The position numbers were made by a program, and so were the translations under genes. From positions 1 to 32,586 of the forward strand of contig DATCZA010000069.1 in the NCBI GenBank assembly GCA_036526135.1: a stretch of DNA of 32,586 bases, in the 5' to 3' direction. Shown piece after piece: positions 14,360-22,533 of this stretch. The notes below the pieces were generated by a model. That model had not been told where the DNA came from and made no database searches. It worked only from the letters and a program-made list of their open reading frames with translations. How positions within the stretch are numbered: position 1 is the first letter of the stretch; the number at the start of each line of letters is the position of its first letter. The DNA is from UBA2965 sp036526135. Lineage in GTDB: Bacteria; Pseudomonadota; Gammaproteobacteria; Pseudomonadales; Azotimanducaceae.

Positions 14360-15697
14360 ATGGCCGCCATCGTCGACCGATCGAAAGGCATCAGCTACCA
14401 GGAGCTCATCGCGCAGGATCCCGTGGCGCCGCCGAAGACCCTGACCCTCGAGAACGCCTACCAGCCGGGCATCGCGACCCGCGTCCCCGTGAGCCGCTAC
14501 GCATCGAAGGAATTTCACGATCTGGAGATGGAGAAGCTGTGGCCCCGGGTCTGGCAGATGGCCTGCCGTGAGGAGGAGATCCCCGAGGTCGGCAACTACA
14601 CCATCTACGAGATCGGCAGCTTCTCCATCGTGGTGGTCCGTACCAACCAGGGCATCAAGGCACATCACAACGTCTGCCGTCACCGGGGCCGACGGCTTTG
14701 TGATCATCCGGGGCACGCCTCGAGCTTCATCTGTCCCTTCCACGGGTTCAGCTGGAACATCGACGGATCGCTGCGATCGGTCACCTCCGAGTGGGATTTC
14801 CCCCACATAGACAAGGACGAGCTGACACTCACGCCCGTGCGTTGCGAGACCTGGGCCGGCTGGGTGTTCGTCAACATGGACATGAACGCCGAGCCGCTCA
14901 TGGACTTCCTTGGCGATCTGCCCGCGCACTTCGCCGTCTGGGAGCCGGAGAACCGGTACATCGAAGCCCATGTGGCCAAAATCATGAGCTGCAACTGGAA
15001 AGCGTGTCAGGAAGCCTTCATGGAGGCCTTCCACGTCATCAATACCCACCCGCAGATTCTGGTGGGGATCGGCGACGAGAACACCCAGTACGACGTCTGG
15101 GGCAACTTCTCCCGGGCCATCACGCCCAACGGGACGCCCAGCCCGCACTTGAGGTTCGAGCCGGACGAGCAGGAGCTTTTCGACTCGGTGACCATGCGTT
15201 ACATGGATCGGCCCTCCCTGGGGGAGGTCCCCGAGGGAATGACCGCCCGGGCCATGATGGCGGCCGGTGCGCGCCCCGCCATAGCGGCCCTCGTGGGGGA
15301 GGGTAAGGACCTGTCGGACGCTTCGCTGTCGGACAGCATCTACTACACGCTCTTCCCCAACTTTCACCCGTGGGGCGGCTACAACCGGATCGTCTACCGC
15401 TTCCGGCCGTACAAGAACCACCACGACAAGTCGATCATGGAGTGCTACTACCTGAGCCCCTTCGCCGGCGAGCGGCCGGAGCCGGCCCCCGTGCACTGGC
15501 TGGGTGAGGACGAGGACTGGACCGAGGCCACTGAGCTCGGAATCCTCGCGAAAGTCTTCCAGCAGGACACCTTCAACCTGCCCAAGGTGCAGATCGGCCT
15601 GGAAGCCGCCCAGTACGAGGAGATCGTCCTGGCCAACTATCAGGAAAGCAAGCTGCGCCACTTCCACACGCTGCTGGAGGAGTGGATCGGGCGGTAG
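14360..15697 (+). CDS. Rieske non-heme iron oxygenase, alpha subunit (first of two)
   Basis: A 445-residue ring-hydroxylating-type oxygenase. The Rieske [2Fe-2S] ligands are C106-R-H108 (NVCRHRGRRL) and C125-PF-H128 (ICPFHGFSW). The catalytic iron ligands are H225 and H230 in EAFHVINTH, and the acidic ligand is probably D in QQDTFNL near the C-terminus. Such enzymes use electrons from a ferredoxin or reductase to hydroxylate, demethylate or otherwise oxidise substrates with O2. No beta subunit is encoded, so a homotrimer of alpha-only type is likely. AGGAGA precedes the ATG at good spacing. The operon order is AKR-like, MDR, 78-residue protein, this gene, membrane protein. No reductase lies in the operon. 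Confidence 0.95.
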   Translation: MAAIVDRSKGISYQELIAQDPVAPPKTLTLENAYQPGIATRVPVSRYASKEFHDLEMEKLWPRVWQMACREEEIPEVGNYTIYEIGSFSIVVVRTNQGIKAHHNVCRHRGRRLCDHPGHASSFICPFHGFSWNIDGSLRSVTSEWDFPHIDKDELTLTPVRCETWAGWVFVNMDMNAEPLMDFLGDLPAHFAVWEPENRYIEAHVAKIMSCNWKACQEAFMEAFHVINTHPQILVGIGDENTQYDVWGNFSRAITPNGTPSPHLRFEPDEQELFDSVTMRYMDRPSLGEVPEGMTARAMMAAGARPAIAALVGEGKDLSDASLSDSIYYTLFPNFHPWGGYNRIVYRFRPYKNHHDKSIMECYYLSPFAGERPEPAPVHWLGEDEDWTEATELGILAKVFQQDTFNLPKVQIGLEAAQYEEIVLANYQESKLRHFHTLLEEWIGR

Positions 15698-15714
15698 ATC
15701 CGTAACCAGGCGCG

Positions 15715-16152
15715 GTGTTTGTCATGAACTTCAAGATCGAATGGTCGCGACGGCCCTGGTGGATGAACCTGATCTGGTTCTTCTGTCTTTACATGACCTT
15801 CATCTACATGCCCTTCGATCTGTTTCTCAAGCCCGTGGAGATCGACGAGGAAGTCTGGTTCGGGGTAACTCTGAAAGGTTGGCCAGCCAAGCTCACCGCG
15901 CCCCTGCATTGGCTCGTTTACGGCGCCGGCGCCTACGGCTTCTGGAAGATGAGCCGCTGGATGTGGCCCTGGGCGGCCGTTTACGTGGCTCAGGTGAGCT
16001 TCAGCATGCTGGTGTGGAACCTGCTGGATCATCGCGGCGCAGGCTGGTTGGCCGGCCTGTTGGCGGCAGCCGTCTTCGCGGTGCCAACCGTTGCTCTCTG
16101 GCGCGCCCGGTCGATTTTTCGTGACGCGCCGGAAGCTGCTGAGCCGATCTAG
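15715..16152 (+). CDS. Four-helix integral membrane protein following the Rieske gene
   Basis: A 145-residue hydrophobic protein with four predicted membrane helices at about 15-39, 60-80, 84-106 and 109-130. The first is rich in aromatics (PWWMNLIWFFCLYMTFIYM). Positive residues at the N-terminus suggest it faces the cytoplasm. The GTG at 15715 has CAGG 4 nt upstream; an ATG at 15724 would give a protein three residues shorter and cannot be excluded. It starts 17 nt after the Rieske gene, so it belongs to that operon. I do not recognise the family. It ends inside a palindromic CTAG that also holds the stop of the convergent DUF3604 gene, a 4-nt overlap. Confidence 0.75.
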   Translation: MFVMNFKIEWSRRPWWMNLIWFFCLYMTFIYMPFDLFLKPVEIDEEVWFGVTLKGWPAKLTAPLHWLVYGAGAYGFWKMSRWMWPWAAVYVAQVSFSMLVWNLLDHRGAGWLAGLLAAAVFAVPTVALWRARSIFRDAPEAAEPI

Positions 16153-18020
16153 GGCGCGTACCAGATCGGCGAGGTGTAAGCGCGCTCCTGAATCACCGCT
16201 GGCCCTATGGTAGGCCGATCCATGCCGAGCGCACGCGCATCGTACTGTGCGTGCCGGGGCGTAGGGATCTGCAGCACGCGAGCGTAGTAGAAGGCCGACT
16301 GCCCCGGGTCGAAATCCGGATCCTGCCAGATGGAGGCAAGCTCGACCGCACCGATGTCGTTGGTGTAGCGGACGGTCATCAGATCCACGGTGTTGCCTAC
16401 GGGCGTCAGCTTGCCGTCCGCGTCGGGCTGGCGACCGTCAGACCAGACCACGTCGTAGACGCGTTCCTCGGCTTCGCCCTCGGCGTTCAGCCATCCCTTA
16501 ACGATCTGAATGCGGTCCAGGTTGGCGCCGCCCGGCTCCTTGAGCGCTACCACCATGAACCGCGGCCCATTGTTCTCTGGCGCAGCGGTCAGCTCCCCGC
16601 CCATGGGAACCCCCTTGGCGTACCCGGCGGCCGCCAGGTCCTCGACCTCGAGGTCTGCCTGGTCGTACTCCCAGCCGCCGAAAAACCGCACGCGCAGGCG
16701 CGGGCCGGTGGTGGCGTAGACTTCCCGGCGCCGCATGGCGTCGACGATGGCCTCGCGGGTGTTCTCTTCGGCCCAGACCGCGGCCATGCCGGAGGCGGAC
16801 ATGGTCCAACCCCGGGAACCGCCGGTGATCAGCGTGTTGATCTTGGTCTCCGGCGTGGAGTCCGTTGCCATCTTGCCCCAGAAGTTGTCCTCTGCCGCGG
16901 TGGAAAGGCCCGTGTGGGCGTCGGTGGAGCCGATCAGCCCGAACTGGTAGGGGTTCACGCCGGTCTCTTCGCCGAGCTCCAGCCCCGTCTTCAGCGCGGG
17001 GCGTACGTAGTCGCCCTCACTGGGCTTGTACTCGCCCGGCTGCTGCTCGATGTAGAAGCTGTACTCCTCGAAGTCGGCGAACTCGTCGTTGGGCGAGAGC
17101 AGAGGGTGGGTCTCCGAGTCGCCCTTGATCTGGGTGGCTTCCACCACGGGCTCCCAGCGCATCCGGGTGGTGCCGTATGCCGCGTCAACCGGGCCTCCGC
17201 GCAGGGTTTCCCGGGGGAACATCCAGCCTTTCGAGATGTTCGAGTTGTGGGGAATGGCGATGAACGCCGCCGAGGTCGCAGCACTCGTCTTCTCCAGCCA
17301 CGCCCAGAGGTCGTCCGGATAAGGGCTCTCCAGGGAGCTGAAAGGCTGAAAGGTCTTTGCCGTCTGCGCATCGGCGTCCGTCACCACGATACGGTGGAGG
17401 TTGGCGCCGCCGGGCACCGAGCTCCATTCCCAGCCGATCAGGCTGGTGAACTTGCCCGGCTGGTAATGTGCCTCCGCGGTGTCGACGATCTCCTGCCAGG
17501 CGCTGCGGAACACCTCGGGGGATACGGGCAGCTGCTGAGCCTGGCTCTGGCCGAACGTGGCCGCTGCGGTGCGCGGATCATCGGATCCGGCTGGCAGAAG
17601 CGAGCGGAAAACGGGCGCGCCCTCGCCGGCATCAATGGCCTCCCGCAACTGCCGTTCGCGGTACCAGCCCTCGATCTGCGTGATGATGCCCGCGTCATCC
17701 AGGTCCAGGCCATTGCGATACACGTGGAGCATCCCGCCGATGAACTCGGCGTGGTCGGAGACGACGAGGAAATCGAGCGGTTTCTGAAGCTGCACCCGTG
17801 CCCGGTTGTAGGGATGAATGACCGGTTCGCCCTTCGCGAACCGGTAGGCCGTATCCGGGTCGGCCGTGAGGTTGTTGTTCAGGAACGCGTCGAACGAGTA
17901 CGACGTATGGAGGTGGGTGTCGCCCCAGAGCAGCTGCTTCGCGTCGGCCACACCTGGGTTGCACAAAAGCCCGATCAGTGCCATCAGGGCGGAGATCAGA
18001 GTAATGAAATTTCGCTGCAT
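16149..18020 (-). CDS. Secreted DUF3604 protein (PHP-like metallohydrolase)
   Basis: A 623-residue protein with a signal peptide (about 1-27, ending VADA before K28). The mature protein starts with the DUF3604 signature LLWGDTHLHTSYSFD, with H36 and H38 as likely metal ligands, followed by VVSDHAEFIGG with D89, H90 and E92. Further family blocks are FIAIPHNSN, FGLIGSTDAHTG and YATTGPRLRVRFFGGW. These His and Asp clusters resemble PHP-type phosphoesterases, but the reaction of DUF3604 proteins is not established. GGAGAG lies about 9 nt upstream of the ATG. The C-terminus ends GPAVIQERAYTSPIWYAP, a common DUF3604 ending. It should act in the periplasm. Confidence 0.9.
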   Translation of the reverse strand: MQRNFITLISALMALIGLLCNPGVADAKQLLWGDTHLHTSYSFDAFLNNNLTADPDTAYRFAKGEPVIHPYNRARVQLQKPLDFLVVSDHAEFIGGMLHVYRNGLDLDDAGIITQIEGWYRERQLREAIDAGEGAPVFRSLLPAGSDDPRTAAATFGQSQAQQLPVSPEVFRSAWQEIVDTAEAHYQPGKFTSLIGWEWSSVPGGANLHRIVVTDADAQTAKTFQPFSSLESPYPDDLWAWLEKTSAATSAAFIAIPHNSNISKGWMFPRETLRGGPVDAAYGTTRMRWEPVVEATQIKGDSETHPLLSPNDEFADFEEYSFYIEQQPGEYKPSEGDYVRPALKTGLELGEETGVNPYQFGLIGSTDAHTGLSTAAEDNFWGKMATDSTPETKINTLITGGSRGWTMSASGMAAVWAEENTREAIVDAMRRREVYATTGPRLRVRFFGGWEYDQADLEVEDLAAAGYAKGVPMGGELTAAPENNGPRFMVVALKEPGGANLDRIQIVKGWLNAEGEAEERVYDVVWSDGRQPDADGKLTPVGNTVDLMTVRYTNDIGAVELASIWQDPDFDPGQSAFYYARVLQIPTPRHAQYDARALGMDRPTIGPAVIQERAYTSPIWYAP

Positions 18021-18110
18021 CGGCTGAATCTCTCCGGGAACTTGAGCATCATCTGACCGCGGCGGATTATCGGCCAGGGGGATGAGCCTTGTCGAACCGG
18101 GTGGCGCGGG

Positions 18111-18488
18111 TCAATCCCGTCGGATGACCATCACCTCGTAGCGACCGTCGGCCCCGATGAAGCTCGAGCCCAGCCAGCTGGTGATGCTCACGATGAGCGC
18201 TCCGAACAGCGCGGCGAAGAAACCGCTGACGTGGAAGTCGTTGAGCATGGCCGCCACCAGACCGAACATGGCCGCGTTGACGACGAGCAGAAAGCCGCCC
18301 AGGGAGATGAGCGTCAGGGGCAGGGTGAGGATGATGGCCACTGGCCGGATGACGGCGTTCACCACCCCGAGCCAGATGGCCGCCCAGACCATGGTTCCAG
18401 TGCTGTCGATCTGCACCCCGGGAATGATGCTGGCGGCCGCCCAAAGACCGAGAGCGGTGATTAGGATCCTGAGAATGATGCCAATCAT
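18111..18488 (-). CDS. Small four-helix membrane protein, phage-holin-superfamily-IV (YvlD) type
   Basis: A 125-residue hydrophobic protein with four membrane segments at about 2-24, 30-52, 56-82 and 88-112. The stretch AIWLGVVNAVIRPVAIILTLPLTLISLGGFLLVVNA is typical of the YvlD / 'mycobacterial four-helix phage holin' family (shown in part: NAVIRPVAIILTLPLT). Despite the name these are ordinary chromosomal membrane proteins of unknown function and not evidence of a prophage. It is 90 nt upstream of the DUF3604 start and 43 nt downstream of the YedE gene, all on the minus strand. Confidence 0.83.
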   Translation of the reverse strand: MIGIILRILITALGLWAAASIIPGVQIDSTGTMVWAAIWLGVVNAVIRPVAIILTLPLTLISLGGFLLVVNAAMFGLVAAMLNDFHVSGFFAALFGALIVSITSWLGSSFIGADGRYEVMVIRRD

Positions 18489-18531
18489 GGTCTCATTCTG
18501 CGCCCTACGGGCGGCGACGGCCAGCGGGCCT

Positions 18532-18969
18532 TCAGGCCTGTTCCGGCTGCCGGGCGGATGGCTTCGGCACGGCCTCGAAGGCGATCATCCCCACCACGAA
18601 GCCGGGCAGGAAGGCGAGCGCCCTCGGGTCCAGCGTCAGGGCTCCAACGATGGCGGGACCCGGACAGTAACCGGCCAGCCCCCAGCCGACGCCGAACACC
18701 ACGGCGCCGATGACGAGCCGCTGGTCGATGTCCCGCCGCGCGGGCGCGTGAAATTCGCTGTCGAGCAGTGGTGCCGGTCGTCTTCCCGCCAGCCGGTAGC
18801 CGATGGTGGTGACCGTCACGGCGGCCGCCATGACGACGAGCAGCGAGGCGTTCCAACCCGGACCCAGAGTCAGGAACGCGAGCACGATGGTGGGGTCCGC
18901 CATGCCGGAGATGCTCAGACCCAGCCCGAATATCACTCCGGCCAACAGGGCTGACACGGGCCCCATCAT
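18532..18969 (-). CDS. YeeE/YedE-family transporter, second half
   Basis: A 145-residue membrane protein with about four helices. It contains GVIFGLGLSISGMADP near the N-terminus and GVGWGLAGYCPGPAIVGAL in the middle; the Cys in GYCPGP corresponds to a conserved Cys of YeeE/TsuA-type sulfur-compound channels. The start is set at 18969 because its ATG overlaps the stop of the preceding gene as ATGA; a second ATG follows at once. Together with the 133-residue partner it makes the normal two-protein version of a transporter that is one long chain in other bacteria. It probably moves thiosulfate or related sulfur compounds across the inner membrane; the substrate is inferred from the family. Confidence 0.88.
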   Translation of the reverse strand: MMGPVSALLAGVIFGLGLSISGMADPTIVLAFLTLGPGWNASLLVVMAAAVTVTTIGYRLAGRRPAPLLDSEFHAPARRDIDQRLVIGAVVFGVGWGLAGYCPGPAIVGALTLDPRALAFLPGFVVGMIAFEAVPKPSARQPEQA

Positions 18970-19367
18970 GTTCCGTGCACCAGGGTAGCCGTCAGCATGC
19001 CCATGCCGACGAAGATGACGGTGGCTGCCAGGGAACGTCTGGAGAAGCGGGCGATCCCGCAAACGCCGTGACCGCTGGTGCAGCCCGAACCCAGGCGGGT
19101 GCCGAAGCCGACCAGAAGCCCGCCCAGTGTAAGCAGGACGATGCTGTCGACGCCGAGTTCCGGGATCGCCTCGGGGTGACGGACGCCTTGCCCCAGCCAG
19201 CCGCCGATGCCCAGGCCGGCGACGAACAGGAGCGGCCAGAGGCTCTGTCGCGGTCTCGTCAGCGCCTGGGCGGCAATTCCGCTGATCCCTGCGATGCGGC
19301 CGAGGCTAATCCAGAGCCACACCGCCGCGGCGCCGATGAGCAGCCCGCCGATGATTGCGTTTGTCAC
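18966..19367 (-). CDS. YeeE/YedE-family transporter, first half
   Basis: A 133-residue membrane protein starting with GTG (GGAAAG upstream). It has helices at about 4-22, 45-60, 74-92 and 108-130. The family signature GTRLGSGCTSGHGVCGI lies at about 89-105, with two Cys that in related proteins line the path for thiosulfate, followed by ARFSRRSLAAT. It is coupled to the second-half gene through a 4-nt ATGA overlap. No sulfur oxidation genes are nearby. Confidence 0.88.
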   Translation of the reverse strand: MTNAIIGGLLIGAAAVWLWISLGRIAGISGIAAQALTRPRQSLWPLLFVAGLGIGGWLGQGVRHPEAIPELGVDSIVLLTLGGLLVGFGTRLGSGCTSGHGVCGIARFSRRSLAATVIFVGMGMLTATLVHGT

Positions 19368-19589
19368 GACTTTCCGGTCGGTTACGTGAGGGTGGGCGAT
19401 CTTGCCACGAAGAGCGCAACCTGCCTAGTTCCCGGCGTAACCCGGGATGAGTCCCGGTAGTAAAGTGTGGCCAGGATCTAGAGAGGATCTGCGGAGTGCA
19501 GACGACTGACGGTGCGGAAATTCTGATTGAGGATCGGGGTTCGCGAAGCTGAGCGTCCGGAAACCCGTGGCGAGCTGCCCTGGCTCGGG

Positions 19590-19595
19590 TAGAAT
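19590..19595 (+). promoter_or_regulatory. Possible -10 box of the thiolase gene
   Basis: TAGAAT lies 32 nt before the thiolase ATG. No strong -35 box is found 16-18 nt upstream. The preceding gap (19368-19589) holds a small inverted repeat, CCGGGA-TGAG-TCCCGG at 19442-19457, and two copies of AGGATCT about 12 nt apart around 19473-19490; nothing else stands out. Confidence 0.35.
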
Positions 19596-19626
19596 GCGGC
19601 GCTCTCGTCCAGGGAGTTCGTAAGCA

Positions 19627-20790
19627 ATGGAAGACGTCTACATCGTCGAGGCCGTCCGCAGCCCCATCGGCAAGCGTGGTAAGGGGCTTGCCGGCCTGAT
19701 GCCGGCCGATCTGCTCGGAGCCGTTCAGAAGGCGGCGCTGGAGCGCAGCGGCATCGCGCCGGAGAAAGTCGGGCAGGTGGTGGGCGGCTGCGTGTCCCAG
19801 GTGGGCGAGCAGTCGTTCAACATCGCCCGGATTGCCTGGCTGTCCCAGGGGCTGCCCGAGGAAGTGGCGGCCACCACCGTCGATTCCCAGTGCGGCTCCA
19901 GCCAGCAGGCCACGTCCCTGGGGGCGGCCATGGTGGCCTCCGGCATGGAGAACGTGGTCATGTGCTGCGGCGTGGAAATGATGACTCGGGTCCCGCTGGG
20001 ATCGAACATGAAGGACGGCGTGCCCATGGGGGCGAGCTACATGGAGCACTACCAGCCAACCAGCCAGTTCCAGGGCGCAGCCATGATTGCCGAGGAGTAC
20101 CAGCTCACCCGTGAAGATACGGACGCGTTCGGGCTGAAGAGCCAGCAGAACGCGGCCCGTGCCTGGCAGGAAGGGCGCTTCGACCGCGAGATCGCGCCCG
20201 TCGAAGCACCCGTGCTCGACGATTCCGGCCAGCCCACGGGAGAAACCCGCGTGGTCGAGCGCGACGAGGGCCCTCGCGATACCACGCTGGAGGGACTGCA
20301 GAAACTGGAGCCGGTGCCCGGCCAGCCGATTCACACGGCCGGGACCAGCTCCCAGGTCTCCGACGGCGCGGCCGTGGTGATTCTCGCCAACCGCAAGGCG
20401 GTGGACGAGCTGGGTCTCACCCCGCGCGCCCGGATCATTGCCACCACCTTAGTCGGGGTCGATCCGGTGACCATGCTCAAGGGTCCGATCCCCGCATCGC
20501 GTAAGGTGCTGGATCAGGCGGGTCTGGGCGTGGACGACATTGACGTGTTCGAGGTCAACGAAGCATTTGCCTCGGTGGTGCTGGCCTGGCAGAAGGAGCT
20601 CAATCCGGATCCCGAGCGCGTGAACGCCAATGGCGGGGCCATTGCATTAGGCCATCCCACCGGCTCCACCGGGGCGCGCCTGATCACCACCGCGCTGCAC
20701 GAGCTCGAGCGCAGCGGCGGTCGCTACGGGCTGATCGCCATGTGCTGCGGCGGCGGGCTGGGCACGGGAACCATCATCGAGCGGATCTGA
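19627..20790 (+). CDS. Thiolase family acetyl-CoA acyltransferase
   Basis: A 387-residue thiolase with a complete active site: the acyl-accepting C89 in DSQCGSSQQA, NEAFA, H343 in GHPTGSTGARL, and C373 in MCCGGGLGTG. It catalyses thiolytic cleavage of 3-ketoacyl-CoA to acetyl-CoA and a shortened acyl-CoA, or the reverse condensation. The start MEDVYIVEAVRSPIGK is canonical, and AGGGAG lies about 10 nt upstream. It stands alone on the plus strand, with its stop only 3 nt from the stop of the convergent phosphatase gene. With the ligase and isomerase to the right it forms part of a beta-oxidation-type set. Chain-length preference cannot be read. Confidence 0.95.
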   Translation: MEDVYIVEAVRSPIGKRGKGLAGLMPADLLGAVQKAALERSGIAPEKVGQVVGGCVSQVGEQSFNIARIAWLSQGLPEEVAATTVDSQCGSSQQATSLGAAMVASGMENVVMCCGVEMMTRVPLGSNMKDGVPMGASYMEHYQPTSQFQGAAMIAEEYQLTREDTDAFGLKSQQNAARAWQEGRFDREIAPVEAPVLDDSGQPTGETRVVERDEGPRDTTLEGLQKLEPVPGQPIHTAGTSSQVSDGAAVVILANRKAVDELGLTPRARIIATTLVGVDPVTMLKGPIPASRKVLDQAGLGVDDIDVFEVNEAFASVVLAWQKELNPDPERVNANGGAIALGHPTGSTGARLITTALHELERSGGRYGLIAMCCGGGLGTGTIIERI

Positions 20791-20793
20791 AGC

Positions 20794-21522
20794 TCAAAGC
20801 GCGTTGCCGGTCACCCGGCCGGCCATGCGCTGGGCCGCCTGCTCCATGTGGGTCAGGTAGAAGCTCGACTTGTTGAGGTCGTAGGCCGTGAGGTTCACGC
20901 CGCGGATGAGAAACCGCTCGGTGGCGCCGTCCTCCGCGGTGTCCACGTCGATCACGTTGATGCAGCAGTTGTCCTGCTCGATGGACGTCTTCGCGCTCCA
21001 CGGAATGCCGATGATGTGGTTGAAGAGCATGCGATTGACCGCGCCGTGGAGCACGAGCAGCAGGGTCTGCCAGGAGTGGTCGGCTACGATGGCATCGAAA
21101 GCGGGGGTGACCCGGGCGGCGAAGTCGACGAAGCGCTCCCCGCCGAGGAACTGCGCTTCCGGATGATCGGCGCCGGACCAGGGATTGGCGACCATTGCGA
21201 GCCACGCCTTCACGTCCGCCTGGGGCGCCAGACCGCGGGCGCCCTGGATTTCCTCCAACGCAGAAACGGTCTCCAGCTCCGGATGATCCCGGTACGCGAG
21301 GATGTGCTTTGCCGTCTCCACCGTGCGGGGCAGCCCGGAACACACCGCCCGGTCGAACTCCACGCTCGCAAGGACGGCCGCCTGCTTGCGTGCCTGTATC
21401 CTGCCGGTGGGTGTCAGGCCGACGGTGCGGACGTCGTCGGTGATGTTGCCGTCGTCGTCGAGGTAGGCCGCTTCCGCGTGGCGGAGCAGGTAGATTCGGC
21501 GGCGGTTCGGCTCCTCAAACAT
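20794..21522 (-). CDS. Histidine phosphatase superfamily protein
   Basis: A 242-residue protein with the phosphohistidine motif IYLLRHAEA (R14, H15; usually RHG), a second basic residue in CSGLPRTVETA and the late LVLHGAVNR. These are the parts of the phosphoglycerate-mutase-like fold that form the phosphate pocket. The start at 21522 lies inside the end of the crotonase gene (8-nt overlap), so it is translationally coupled. Members with such neighbours may act on CoA-related or other phosphorylated metabolites, but the substrate is unknown. An in-frame ATG at 21549 lies further inside the upstream gene and is less likely. Confidence 0.9.
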   Translation of the reverse strand: MFEEPNRRRIYLLRHAEAAYLDDDGNITDDVRTVGLTPTGRIQARKQAAVLASVEFDRAVCSGLPRTVETAKHILAYRDHPELETVSALEEIQGARGLAPQADVKAWLAMVANPWSGADHPEAQFLGGERFVDFAARVTPAFDAIVADHSWQTLLLVLHGAVNRMLFNHIIGIPWSAKTSIEQDNCCINVIDVDTAEDGATERFLIRGVNLTAYDLNKSSFYLTHMEQAAQRMAGRVTGNAL

Positions 21523-22345
21523 CGTCTTCCAGCGGCGGCAGATCGGCATAAACCGGATCGCGCCCGTCGGCCTTGGCCTTGAAGTACTCGGCCATCTCGC
21601 CGCCCTGGGTCACGGCGCCCATCCACAGCTGCTGGTAGGCCAGCGCGTCATGCACGCCGTGGTCGCGCGAGTAGTTGAGCAGGTGCTTGGTGCTGGTGAC
21701 CGCCAGCGGAGATTTGCTGGCGATCTCCGCCGCGATGGCACCTACGGCTTCGAGCATCTGCTCGTGGGAATCGTAAACGGCGTTGACGAGCCCGCAGGAA
21801 AGCGCTTCGTCCGCATGCATCCGCCGGCCCGTGTAGGCGAGCTCCCGCATGAGGCCATCCGGGATGAGTCGGGGGAGCCGCTGCAGGGTGCCAACGTCTG
21901 CAGCCATGCCGATGTTGATCTCCTGTATGCAGAAAAAGGCGTCCGCCGTGCAGTAGCGGGCATCGCAGGCGGCCACCAGATCCACGCCGCCCCCAACGCA
22001 GCCGCCCTGAACGGCAGCCAGAACGGGCATGCGAACCGCCTCCAGACCGTTGAATACGTTCTGCATCCGGTCGATGTGGCGCCGTCCCGCTTCGCCGGCG
22101 CGTCCACGGTCCAGGTCCCGTCGGGCAGAGCCTGTGAAGACGGAGAGATCCATGCCGGCACTGAAATGCTTGCCGGTGGAGGAGAGAACGAGGGCGCGCA
22201 CGTCGCCGCTGGCATCGAGTTTGCGCAGCGCGAGAGGCAGCTCTCTCCAGAAGGCCAGCGGCATGCGGTTGTACTCGTCCGGCTGGTTGAGCTCGATTCG
22301 GCCGACCCCGTTTTCGGCCGAGACGTTCATTCGAGTGTACGTCAT
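21515..22345 (-). CDS. Crotonase: delta3,5-delta2,4-dienoyl-CoA isomerase-like
   Basis: A 276-residue crotonase-fold enzyme. The oxyanion-hole segments are GKHFSAGMDL and GGCVGGGVDLVAACD. The acidic residues D122, E142 and D150 match the D/E/D set of mammalian ECH1, the dienoyl-CoA isomerase, and the surrounding AADVGTLQRLP and ELAYTGRRMHADEAL, then SKSPLAVTSTKHLLNYSRDH, closely resemble that enzyme. It would move double bonds during breakdown of unsaturated acyl-CoAs. The ATG at 22345 is chosen as the family N-terminus; the long open frame upstream to 23458 crosses the intergenic unit and the acyl-CoA synthetase gene and is rejected. The downstream phosphatase is coupled. Confidence 0.92.
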   Translation of the reverse strand: MTYTRMNVSAENGVGRIELNQPDEYNRMPLAFWRELPLALRKLDASGDVRALVLSSTGKHFSAGMDLSVFTGSARRDLDRGRAGEAGRRHIDRMQNVFNGLEAVRMPVLAAVQGGCVGGGVDLVAACDARYCTADAFFCIQEINIGMAADVGTLQRLPRLIPDGLMRELAYTGRRMHADEALSCGLVNAVYDSHEQMLEAVGAIAAEIASKSPLAVTSTKHLLNYSRDHGVHDALAYQQLWMGAVTQGGEMAEYFKAKADGRDPVYADLPPLEDDV

Positions 22346-22423
22346 GACAGTCTCGTTGCGGTTAACCAAGCATGTTACCGATTCTGCCCGCGGGCGGACA
22401 CCGTCGGCTGTTGGAAGATGGCA

Positions 22424-22452
22424 TTGCCAGCGCCCTGGAAGCCGCTGATAAT
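22424..22452 (+). promoter_or_regulatory. Strong sigma-70-type promoter of the intergenic transcription unit
   Basis: TTGCCA at 22424-22429 and GATAAT at 22447-22452 are separated by exactly 17 nt, each one base from consensus. This is the best promoter match in the window. Transcription should start near 22459. It drives the short unit ending at 22578. Confidence 0.7.
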
Positions 22453-22474
22453 CGGCCCCGTGTCGGGCAACAGA

Positions 22475-22487
22475 TAAGGAGGTGATC
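22475..22487 (+). promoter_or_regulatory. Full-length Shine-Dalgarno sequence
   Basis: TAAGGAGGTGATC is complementary over 13 nt to the standard proteobacterial 16S rRNA 3' end, far longer than the usual 4-6 nt. Only one base separates it from the GTG at 22489, but the core AGGAGG (22477-22482) is 6 nt from it, a normal spacing. Confidence 0.75.
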
Positions 22488-22488
22488 A

Positions 22489-22533
22489 GTGTATCTATCT
22501 GCAACCTATGCAGAGGAGGGGCTGGTCTCCTGA
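22489..22533 (+). CDS. 14-residue mini-ORF
   Basis: GTG at 22489 opens a 14-codon frame reading MYLSATYAEEGLVS and ending in TGA at 22531-22533, 14 nt before the terminator stem. The full Shine-Dalgarno just upstream is the main support. There is no run of one amino acid that would mark a classical attenuator peptide, though there are two Tyr, two Leu and two Ala. It is too short for homology or codon-usage tests, so it could be a translated leader peptide, a precursor peptide or a ribosome-occupied RNA whose product is irrelevant. Confidence 0.5.
   Translation: MYLSATYAEEGLVS

Noticed and set aside
16251..18056. 601-codon plus-strand open frame
   Set aside because: It lies antisense to the DUF3604 gene, whose family blocks are clear; long reverse frames are common in GC-rich DNA.
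18111..18488. Prophage holin
   Set aside because: The family name includes 'holin' but these are chromosomal membrane proteins; no lysis, integrase or structural phage genes are nearby.
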